Assembly: GCA_964019695.1 (NCBI GenBank)
Contig: OZ026520.1
Location: 34,700,620-34,764,619 of the forward strand
Reading direction: 5' to 3'
Length of the DNA: 64,000 bases
From: Loripinus fragilis
Taxonomy: Eukaryota; Mollusca; Bivalvia; Lucinida; Lucinidae
Shown: positions 23,297 to 35,200 of the stretch, in pieces
Position numbering within the stretch: the first letter of the stretch is position 1
How the letters are laid out: each line of letters starts with the position of its first letter
Translations under genes and position numbers: made by a program
Notes under the pieces: generated by a model
Databases searched by the model: none
The model's input: the letters and a program-made list of their open reading frames with translations, nothing else
Told to the model about the DNA's origin: nothing

Positions 23297-26200
23297 ATTA
23301 TGTTGTATATATTGTTTTAACTTGCTGAAACGAGCCAATGAGATCAGCCAGTCATGTGAACATGGTACTTATCGAATTTTGTTTTTGTGAGTTGTTACGA
23401 GGGACCAGGCAGGCACCACAACTTTATACTGATTTAGGTCTCCAAAGACAGTGTTGAATCCTCCTGTAAATGGTAAAATTCAAGGTCCTTTCAAGGCTTT
23501 TGTGTGCTTTTCAAGTACTTTTCAAGGCAAGTTTAATTTTCAAGGACTTTTCAAGACAGTCCTGTATATTAAAGTACTTTTCAAATCTGTGCGAACCCTG
23601 CATTGGATTTAGAGAATAGGGTGTATTGATGAACTATTTTTATGAAAATAAATTTCATTTCAAAAAATGTTTTGGGTGCTTAAAAGAAATGTCTCAGAAC
23701 ATATGCTCTGATAGGAAATACTCAAAATAATATTTGGGATGGGGGATTGGGTGGTTTAAATATTAACCAGATTTGACAAATCTACCAAGTATGGTATCTG
23801 CTACACAGAATGGGTGTAAAATATTTCTAATATTAATGTTAATACAGGGTTCATACAGGCAATTATGGGTATAATTCAACGACTTTTCAAGAACTTCTAA
23901 AAGAATCTTCCACAGTTTTCAAGGACTTAAACTTAATAAAAAATACTGATCAAAGTGTTAAAATTCTTCTTCAGAAATGCTAGACATAATGCGGAGATAA
24001 TGGAGACATTAGCGCTGGAACATTAGTATAAAATTGTTGTGCCTTAATTTGGTGCAGCATATGCTGCACCAAATATAGACACAACAATTTTATACTGATT
24101 TAGGTCTCTATCTACAGAGCTGAAAATAGCAGAATTCAAGGACTTTTCAAGGCTTTTGAGTGATTTTCCAGTTCTTTTCAAGGCAGATTTATTTTTCAAG
24201 AACTTTTCAAGAAATCCCTCCAAATTCAAGTACTTTTCAAGCCTGTGCGAACCCTGTTATATAACAAATTTGCATTTACCATAAACCAAAGCTATTTTTA
24301 TATCTGTAAATGAAACTAATAAATCAGATGGAAATGGTTCTTACTTAAAGCCAAGTCTAATCAAGTAATACGAGATATTTAAATGGGCCAGCACATGCAA
24401 GCTATTTTTCATGGCAGATTTAATTTTCAAGGACTTTTCAAGAAAGTCCTTAATATTCAAGTACTTTTCATGCCTGTGTAAACCCCATCAAAATAGGGAG
24501 TATAATACCAGGGTTCATACAGGCAAGTTTGAGTAAAATCCAAGGACTTTTCAAGAACTTCTAAAGACTATCCTACAATTTTTAAGGACTAAAAAATTAA
24601 GAAAAATCCTGAGTGTTAAGTGTTAAAATTCTACTTCAGAAATGCTAGACTGAGGTATGGAAACATTAGTACTGGAAAATTAGTATAAAATTGGTCTGCC
24701 TTTATTTGGTGCAGCATATGCTGCACCAAATAAAGGCACAGCAATTTTATACTGATTTAGGTCTCTATCAACAGTGCTAAGTCCTATAGAAAATAGTAGA
24801 ATTCAAGGACTTTTCAAGGCCTTTGAGTGATTTCCAATACTTTTCAAGGCAGATTTAATTTTCAAGGACTTTTCAAGAAAGTCCTTAATATTCAAGTACT
24901 TTTCATGCCTGTGTGAACCCCATCAAAATAGGGAGTATAATACTCATACTTACAAATCTGTATCTGCACTATCTGGAGTCCTATACCTTGCATAGACTTG
25001 GCTTCAATGTTTTGAGGGCAAGAGGGAACTTTGACTGGTAAATCCTTGGTTCGTTTACAAAACCTCGTATGTGCACTTTTTTACCAAACCCTGTTTTTAA
25101 CATGGCACCAAAAATGACATTTCAGCGCACCATGTCACAAAACCTTGTATGCAATAGTCAATGAAAAGTTGTTTTGTGACATTCCAAAATCTCATACCTC
25201 AATAAGTCAAAATTACCAGTTCTAAAACCTTGTATACATAAATCTGTTAAGACAAATTAGCAGTTAAGCTTTATCTGTTCATTACTGTGACGGTTTCAGA
25301 GGGTGTCTATGAATACTTTCTTCCAAATTCATGCTTAAATTTGTCATGCAAACTTGTTTCTTGCTTTCAATCAGACTATTTATGAAAATGCTGCAGATAC
25401 CAGAATTTGTAAACTCGCCTTTTTGTGGATGTTGTATTATACAAGATTTTGTTCCTATAAATCGAAATCTCAGCACAGGTAATGTGGATACATCAAATGC
25501 AGCTTACACGTCTCAAAAGGAGCAGAACTACCTTTGGTTAACTTCTTATCTATTTAATTAAAACGCAACTTGTCTTTATTGAGTTTAGAAAATTGGCAAA
25601 ATGTCGTATCTGCAATATCCGGTTACAAAATCTTGTATATTTTTTAAAAAGTATCACAATATGCTAGAAACATAAAACTCTGCCAATTTATTACTTTTAC
25701 CCGTTAAATAAATTTAAAATATGCTTTCAGTCTGAATCTAACAAGAATATAACAAATACCAAACAATCAAGAAATTTTTTTGTCTTTCCTGTAAAATTTA
25801 CTAAAGTGCATGTACGAGGTTTTGTATACGAACCAACGAAATGTTGTTAGAAGGGAAATATGAATAGGTTAAATGTAAATGTGTGCACTTACCCATGCCT
25901 GAAGTGAAAAAGCAAAACAATTTAGATATTTTTGTGACCTACTTATAACTAAAGCAGTGTTCAAAATAAAATAAAAGGCATCGGGAAAACATATTTACTG
26001 TAAGTCAATTATCAGCAGCAACAATTCAGAAATAAGTCATTCGACTTCCTTAAGAATCCCTTTTGTATTGTAGTTGTATTGTAATTATATTCTGTGTTGC
26101 TTTGTATACTTGTCATATATTATACAAATAAAATAAAGTTTCAACCAACAATTCAATCAGAGACTTTAGATAAAATGTCATGCAAATTTACATCTGTCAA

Positions 26201-29200
26201 AACACATTTTATCTATTGCATTTTATAGGTCTTTCTTAAAATAATTTTAAATTTTATTAATATCAATTTCGTCCTGGTAAAGCTATTTTTGGCAAAAATT
26301 AAACAAAAGAAGACAACATGTTTCTAACTGTAAAAGAAATTAGCATCAGTTTGATTTTGACAGTTTTGTTTTATTTGATTCTGTACATCCCAGTCAACAA
26401 TTTTTCAGTCATATCGGGATGGATCTTCATTGGCTGAACCAGTATTTTGATTGTATTACAAATTAAATGATTGAATATATGTCATTAAGCCTTGGTAAAA
26501 ATTGGAACAGACTTTAGCAACTGATAGTGGACTGACAGTATTAGCATCAAACTATCTAAAATGACAATGTAGTGTGATTCTTATGTCTGATCTTTTCGAA
26601 CCCTTGTCCTGTTGAACTGGGATGTATCCTCTATAGAAAACAGAGTAGATCAAGATCAGCTGGCTTCTTAAGAGGCCAGTTGATCAGGATCCACACTGTT
26701 TTATCTCTAGTCTGTGAATCCATAGTGCTAAATTGAATCTTGCAACCATAACATGGCCCCAAGTGAAAATTATTTTCTTATTTCTCGACCAAAATATATG
26801 TTGCGGATACTCAGACGAACCGTCTCAATGAGATGGCTCTTTTGAGCACTCAAAACACATGTCTAAACTGATGGATAAGAGAATATTCACAATTTTACAC
26901 TGAAATTTTTTGCTTAATTGGCCCAATGCATAACACTTGCTTTCAAGCATCTACATATACCTAGCAAATGAAGCTTTGTGAAAACTGGCACTACATACAT
27001 TGTGAGACAACACTCTAAGTTTAAATTGTGAGACAACACTAAGGGTCTGATTACTGACAATTTAATTTAGAACAAAGCTTGAACTGTTACATTTACATTA
27101 GCAAAGTTAATCTAGATTAATCCAAACTATGAATATGACTTCAAAAACTTCCATTAACTCTTTACAGAAAGAACACGATTATCAAAATTACATATATTTG
27201 AGCCTCAACATGAGATTTCCAACAATGTGGCATTTTGTCGAGTGTAGACTCAGACAAGCCTGTGTAGCTTCCTGTTAAGCTTAGAAACTCTGATTGATGT
27301 TTGGTCATTAACTTCAGTCATAGAAAATTCAAGCTATGAGCAAAGGCTGTGATCAGACTACCCGTATGCGCAGGCTGGTCTGAGGCTTTGCTGGTCACAC
27401 ATACCACATTGTTCGAAATCTCATGTCACGGCTCATTTGTCTCATTATGTTCAACATTTTGCTACCCCTGCCTAACAAATCCTTGTTTTACACATTTTTT
27501 GCACAGGCTACCAGGTAGACAACTTAACCTAATGATTTCAGCATAGCAGATGTGACCAGACTTCAACCAAAACAATATTTGGTTACCAGGCCATGTAGCG
27601 AAGTTGGAAATGTGTCTGGCAGCAGATGCCAGTCTGACTGCAGATCCAGGGCTCGCAAATTCTAATTTCTACTGTTATTCTCCTCCCTTCCCCTGAATCA
27701 TTCAAGAAGGGTTGTTGTCAGTTCAAGCAAAAGTATGTGCATGAAGTACTGGTTAACTGCTTGTTCAAGCTTGCCCAGGAAAAAGTGTGGTTAGGTGAAC
27801 TGACCGTCCAACCAAGATCAAAGCTGTTGACTTGGGACGTAAAGCAACAAAACAAACAAAAACAAAAAACATATTTGGGTTATATTACCTGTTCGTTGTA
27901 GCTGACATTTGGCAGTAAAGTAGCATCCATGTTCACTGAGGCAAATGACATATCTCCTATCGGTACGTGTTGAACACCCCCTACGAGTACTTTACGAAAC
28001 TCATGGTGCCGCCGATATAAGTCTTTCCATTGTTTCTTTAAACTATTGAAGGTGTCTTGAGGTACACAGGCTCTACAAATATAGGAAACCAAGATGTTAA
28101 GGCCAAATATTAAATACTGTATTTGGCCTATAAAGTGTACCCAGTGCAAAACTTATTCATAATTCTATACAGTAAAACTTGTGTATAACAGCCACTCTCA
28201 AAAACACCACAAGTTGGTTTTCAAGACCAATTATCCCTTAATGCAGGTCAAAAGTATTGCAGAATGCTCCAAGGGGAGCATTCTGCAATACTTTCAACCT
28301 TCATTAAGCTACCATTTGTCAATAAGATCTTTGTTTTGTCTATTTTTGAGTGGCCGTTTTACACAGATTTTAATATTATCCTCTTATGAACACAGTGCTA
28401 ATCCAGAGCAGCTGGCTTTTGATGAATGCAACTGATCAGGATCCACACAGTCTGTCATCCATTATGATGAATCCATATTCTTGCATAATATCTATGCATA
28501 ATAGTAAAACCTAAGTAAAACCACCACTCTCAAAAAGACAGAAAATTGGTTATCACTTAATGCAGGTCAAAAGTTTTGCAAAATGCTCTAAGGGCAGCAT
28601 TCTGCAATACTTTCGACCTTCATTAAGCTACCATTTGTCATTAAGATCTTTGTTTTGTCTATTTTGGAGTGGCAGTTTTACACACGTTTTACTGTATCCT
28701 CTTATGAACACAGTGCTAATCCAGAGCAGCTGACTTTTGATGAAGGCAGACGATTAGGATCCACACGGTTTATCATCCATTATGAATAATCCATATTCTT
28801 GCCTTAATAACTGTGCATATACACTACTGCACATAAAACCCATTAAATTCCGTTAAAAGTCCATAAAAATACCATTAATAATCAAATTCCTCTTAAAATC
28901 ATCCATTACTTTTCGTTTCTTAAAATTAATGGTTTTGTGTGTTCGGTCATTAATATTCATTAAAATGGCCATTAATTCAGCGGTAACGGCCATTAAAGAG
29001 CAAGTAAAATCATTAATTTTTGATTAATTTACACCTTCTGTATTATTAATGACCATTAAAAGAAATAATGGTCCATTAATTTCCGTTTTGTGATGTTTTA
29101 ATGCCCATGAATTTGCATTCTGTAATGGCCATTACAAAAAGTAATGACCATTAAAACCTTTCGTGTCTATTGATGGCATTAAAAAGTAGTAAATTTGCAT

Positions 29201-32200
29201 GTTTGATATTTTAATGGCCATTAAATATATAAATATGCAATTCATTAGCATTAGAAAGCAGTGAAATATCGGGAACCAATATTTATACGAAACAATGTGC
29301 CATTATTTAAGTGGTAATGGCCATTAATTTAATTCAAGAGCAAGTATGATCATTAAAATACCATTAATTTTTACCCTTGGTATGAAATGATGACCATTAA
29401 AATTTAATGGGCCATTATTTTCTGTTTTATGGTGATTTAATGCCCATGAATTTGCAATATTAATGGCCATTACAAAAACTAATTGCCATGAAAACCCCAT
29501 TACATGTCTAAAAATGGCCATGAAAGATGTATTCATGAATTTTAAATTACTGAAGTTGGGAGATCAATATTTTCATGTCCATTAATTTTTGGGACTGAAC
29601 ATCTTAACCCATTAATTTTTTAATAATGGCCATCAATAAAAAGATCATCAGAGTATTTGATATTGTCCATTATTTGTACACTCATGTAAAGGTTAGTTTT
29701 TAACATTATCATTTTACAGCCTTCAAAACTTGCTGCACATTGCATCCATAGGTATGTTTGTGTAATGAAGAGCTCCACCATTCAGTGCTTGTAAATTAAA
29801 ATCGCCACATTTCTTGTTTCATGAAGAAATTGCCTGTGTGATTAAACTGAAATTTCAGGAAGACAAAGAAAATTACCTCGAGAAATGCTGTAGGAAAATG
29901 AGTTTTAAAGGCAAACTCTATTAATTTCATCGAAAATCATAACATATCCTGGAGAAATGCTGGAGAAATTTCTCCAGCATTTATCCAGGAAATTTTAAAG
30001 CTTATCAAGGAGATTGTGGGCCTTTGTTACCTTTTCAGACACCAACCAATCTGCTCTCCTACCAAGCATAGCTAGAGCCTGGAAACAGGATTTAGCAACT
30101 GCAAGAATACATAGGATATAGGAAAATATGCATTTGGGAGCCATGACCATGCTTTATTGAAATAATGAAATCCGTGATACAGTGAGGGGAGTTTTAATGA
30201 GGTACACTGGTAATCAATTGGTAATCAATTTTAAACTTGTAGCACAAACATGTATTCTATGGATCTTGCATTTGTAGAAATTTTGTGCATAATTTAACAT
30301 TCCAAACAGTTCTATAATTCTAAGTTATGTATGCTACCAAACCCTGCTTGTCCATCAACAACATGTGTTTTACTGCTTCTGAGTACAAGCACAATCACCA
30401 TGGAAGCGGGAACCCGCGAGGTGCGAGTAGTATGGCGATTGAAATTTTCAGTCAGGCGTCTCATAAATTTAAGCACTACTTGGTTAGCAGGCTTCGACCA
30501 CCATGCCTATAAGTCTGAACAAAGAAGAGAAGTAATAAAAAAAGTTAGTGTATTTTTGAAGAAAATACAAAATCCAAAGCCATTAATTTAGCCTAAATGA
30601 GTTTTGAGCAGGATTTAATGGCCATTAAAGTTGCATCTAATGGATCTAATCTAATTTCATGCCAATTATTTATCCAAACTATTTATTAATGGCCATTAGT
30701 TTTGAATTAATATGGTTTTCTTTATATGTGACTGTGTCCTAAGAAGGATTCAACTTGGCCAATAACATTTACACTCAAAATTCATTTCCATGTAAAAGAA
30801 TGCAACATTTCTCAATGGAATCAGAAAGAAAAAAAGACTTTATTCTAAACGCTCTTGATGAGTCTTCATTAAGACTGTTGGTGTGCCTAATGTGTAAAGC
30901 CATTTGATCATGTCTTAGACTTTACTTATTGGATATATGCTGTATCATTATCATCCCCTTTAACAAATTTCATAACGTTTCAAACTATGTTTTTATGTCA
31001 CAAAACCGAATATCCAGATGAATTAAGTTTTCAAAAAAACAACATACCAACAGGTAAATGCTATATGTAACAATGGGATAGAATTTGACAATTATAATGA
31101 GAAGTACACAATTTAATGTTTAAAGATGTCTCTAAAATCGTGAAAATACCATACTTTATTTTTACAATTATCTTAATAAAAAATTTTGTTTTACTTTCTG
31201 ACTGAGAAAAATGATCAAAACATGCAATAATTCTAATAAACACATTTAATGGCCATTAAAATCACTTAAACAAGAGTTGCAAATTAGAGTAGCTCCCCTT
31301 GAAAAATCTTATTTTTTCACAAAAGATTAATATGATATACAAAAATGATTTAAGACTTATATTTTTTCTGAAATATTATATTTATTAATTTATCAGAATT
31401 TCTGATCTCTATTATTAACATACAGCAAGGTTGTGCCCTAAATTTATCAAAATGTATATGTGTTGCATTCACCAATGGTAATTATATTTTCATCAATATA
31501 TAGAAGGATTCAGAAATAAAAAGGTAACATTAACTTGTTAATTGGCCTGTTTATCTCTTAAGATGACAGGGGACTTAAACCAAAGTCCAGCAAGATTCTT
31601 GCTTGTCTTTCCTGCTTCTAAATGAGAAACAGGAAGCAGCACAAGAAATAGAATCTTGAAAACATTGCAGTGGGCATAAGAGAAAATTAATGACCATTAA
31701 CATATTTTTATTAGAAATTTGTCATGCTTATCTAATGGCCATTAAATTATGCATTTAATGCCCATTAATATGCTGTTGATTTAAAAGAATGATGCCCATT
31801 ATTTTCTATCCAATATACTAATGGGTAATTAATGCCCATAAATTTGTATTTACATTTTCTGTTATAATGGCCATTAAAAATAAAAAGCCATTAATAATGG
31901 TTCTAATAATGGCCAAAATTTTCATGTCCATGAAAAATAGACCATAATAATGGGCATTAAAATTAACCAGAAACAATTTTAATGGGAGGTTTTAATGGCC
32001 ATTAATTTTCACACACTAAAAATAATGCTTAAATGATGTTCATTATTTTTTTCAATTAATGGTTTGAGTTAATGGTATTTTGACAGATTTTCAGTTTTGA
32101 AAGTGCATTTTACCATTAAAATTGACCATTAATAGGACCATTTTTAATGGGAAATTTCAATGGGGGCCATTAATGGGATTTTAATGGGAGTTTATGCAGT

Positions 32201-35200
32201 AGTGATACAAGGGTACAAGTTCAAAAATTCCAAATTCCTGAACTTTAGTAATTCAAATTTTAAAACTTGCAGTATGCCTAGAAATATTAACAATTTTAAG
32301 ATTAAAAGGTAATTTGTCTTCAAATAAACTGAAAATAAATCAGAAAAGCTGTTATAATCTGCCTAATTCCGTGTTTTTTAGGACAACTGACTTAGAATCC
32401 TGAATTCAGGATAAATCCTGAAAATTTTCACCCATGGCATATACATGTGTGAAAGTTGAAAATCTCCAAAAACCTTAACTTTCAAAACTAATATCAAAAC
32501 TTGCAGTATGTCCATTAAATATTCACAATCTCAAGTTTAAATGGTTAATTGTCCTTAGGCAGACTGTAAATAAATCAATGAAGCTATTATGATCTCCCTA
32601 TTTCAGCATTTTTAGGCTGACTTTCTATGGAAAGTCAGCCTCAAAATCCTGAATTCAGGATTAATCCTGAAAACTTTCACCCATGGGCCATATAGCTGTT
32701 TGAAGCCATTGTCAAATGAACAGAAATTTCAAATTTAAATCACAATGTTCATGTGCAGTTGAACATGGGTTTTAACTTGAAAATCCTTTTAACAAGCCCT
32801 GATTTGTTTGCACAATTTTACGCAAAAATAGTTGCTGTCAGGAATGATAATTTTGCCAAAACTTTGTTTGCAAACAGCTGTGTGCGTCGATGACTTGATG
32901 TTCTGATGTTCCAAAAATTGTAAGCTGAAGCCATTTAGTAAATGTAAGTAGAAGTCACCAGGTCACAAAAAGTGCTTGATGATGCTCAAGGACAAATACT
33001 ACGCAAGGTTTGACATTCGCAACTATCACTGCTTTAGAAAAACACACTTTAATATAAACTGTTGATAAACAGAACAAAGGACAGACAAACTAATTGAGGA
33101 AAGAACATATGGATGGAAATTCAAACTCCAAATTAGCATCTATTAACATGCAGATTGAAAAACAGTGTGGATCCTGATCAGCTGGCTTCTGAGAAGCCAG
33201 CTGATCTGGATCTACACTGTTTTCAAAATGGGATAAATCTGGGTGCAGCTTGCTAAAGATCAAGGTATGCTGAGCATACTTACTGTAATGCTTTTTTCTC
33301 CAGCTGTAGTTCTTCATTCTTAGCATCCAGTATTTGTGACTTGTACTTTAAGTTTTCTATCACCTTCATACTTTTTCTCTTAAACTGTAAAATATCACAC
33401 GTATACATGCACATATAAAAAAAAATGTTGTAATCACACAAAAAACAGTTTTCCCTTACAGCGAACCATTTAAAATAAATTCTGAGAACTATGGCCTTAA
33501 GCTTGCAGCATTCACTTATCACCTATACTATGATATGTAGGGATATGCCACGCTTTGTCAATATCTGATAGTAATTATTCTATAAAAGACAGAAATCATG
33601 AGCCAATCAGAGAGCAAAACACTCTATAAATATGTGCAGAATTCGCCCTTCATATAACTTCCCTTCGGACTTGTCTATATAAAAGCACACATCAAGTTTC
33701 ATCAAATTACAATCCGTCAATAAATATTGTGTCTAGAGCCCCCGGTGCTTTCCCTGTTTGAACCAGCACATGAGATTTTGGTATTTAGGCCTAATAAAAA
33801 AAATAAATAAGCATGTTTCAGGTAACGGGTCTGAAAATTTTAGGTAGGGTAGGTACACATACTTTTTTTAATTGTTTTTTTTTCTGGAAAAAAATATAGT
33901 TTTATGCATTTTGAAAGGCATTTCCCTTTCAAAATGCATACATTATTTTTATTCCTGAAAAACCTGAAAAAAAATCGAGGTTTCACCTGTAAATTAAGGT
34001 AGGTTTGGGTTACACTAAACACAGGTTTTTTTTTTTTTGGCCCTGTTGCATTGTCTAGCAATGAGGGCAAGCCTGCACAATTGTGCACACTTTTTCCTGG
34101 ACAAGATTGACTATTGTTAAAGCAGTAAACCAGTACTTTGTGAACATACTTTGGCTTGTAACTGACAACAAAAATAGTAAGTGAGTATGATCAGGAAATA
34201 CCACAATCACAAACTGCAGACAACCCCTTGGCACCGCGAGGAAGAGTCGCTCAACCATCATGAGACACCAGGAAGACAAATTAAGCAAAGCAATCAGCTC
34301 TCTCTTCCCCATCAAGATGATTGCAATACTAGAATGGACATAAAGTAGCGTACAACAAAACATAGAACAATTACAGACTCCCACAATGGGAGTAATAATA
34401 AACAAAAAGTCAACAACAACAGAACCACCGCCTTAGAACGGACAGTAGCCTAAGCCACCGGAGGGCTTAAATGCATTTTACTGGTACCAAATCTTCGCCC
34501 TAGATTCTGCTGTTGTTGAAGTACAAGAAATGTTCAGCTCGCATGGAGGCCATCTAACTAATGCAATGTATCATATAGATGGAAATTCATGAATCAGTGG
34601 AAGGAGAATGACTGTAGAATATATTTCATGATCAATCTCCACGAAAGAATGGGATCAAACTCACGGCCCCTGGATCTGCAATCAGGCTTGCTACTAATTA
34701 TGCTATGAGGCTTGGTTTAGGTGCCCTGGTTTCAGAATAAATAGTACAGTAAAACCTGTGTAAAACTGCCACTCTCAAAAAATACCAAAAACTGGTTTTC
34801 AAGACTAATTATCACTTAATGCAAGTCAAAAGTATTGCAGAATGCTCCAAAGGGACCATTCTGCAATACCTTTGATCTTCATTAAGCTACCATTTGTCAT
34901 AAAGATCTTTGTTTTGTCTATTTTTGAGTGGCTGTTTTGTTTGTTTGATTTGATTCTTTACGTTACATCAACAATCTTTTTATTAAACAGGGATAGGTCT
35001 TCCTGGGTTGGACCAGTACTAAGCTAGGATAAATGTGTCTTGCTCAAGGACCCCAACGCAGTGACACCTGTAAGGCTCAAACCCGCGTCCCCTCGGTCTC
35101 GAGTCAAGCACTCAAACACTAAGCCACTGCACTTCCCATTGAGTGGCTGTTTTACACAGGTTTTACTGTATCTCAAAACTACCCTACTGTGCAGTCTTGT

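Larger units (their letters stand above)
14249..27888 (-). other. CEP83 intron (13.6 kb), repeat-filled
   Basis: The largest intron of the gene. It contains a family K hairpin, MITE B and C copies, a minisatellite element nested in a MITE C, a duplicated insertion nested in a MITE B, a CR1/L2-group LINE in the opposite orientation to the gene, several family H elements, a TIR element at 25 kb and two SINE copies. I see no additional exon: the flanking exons join in phase and the conserved protein has no gap here. Confidence 0.7.
28073..33283 (-). other. CEP83 intron (5.2 kb)
   Basis: Filled almost entirely by a duplicated MITE C plus D block (28169-28813), a CACTA-type element (28822-32204), two MITE A copies (32208-32690) and a MITE D. 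Between 32691 and 33156 I see nothing recognisable apart from single-copy-looking sequence. Confidence 0.7.

Noticed and set aside
23181..23390. Ser/Leu repeat protein
   Set aside because: Produced by the (CT)n microsatellite after the LINE.
30327..30591. Overlapping open frames in the middle of the CACTA element as transposase
   Set aside because: Short, no catalytic motifs, and start codons without context. A captured gene fragment remains possible but cannot be shown.
34055..34405. 116-codon minus-strand open frame
   Set aside because: It spans the junction of an interrupted SINE and an unclassified insert and has no recognisable domain.
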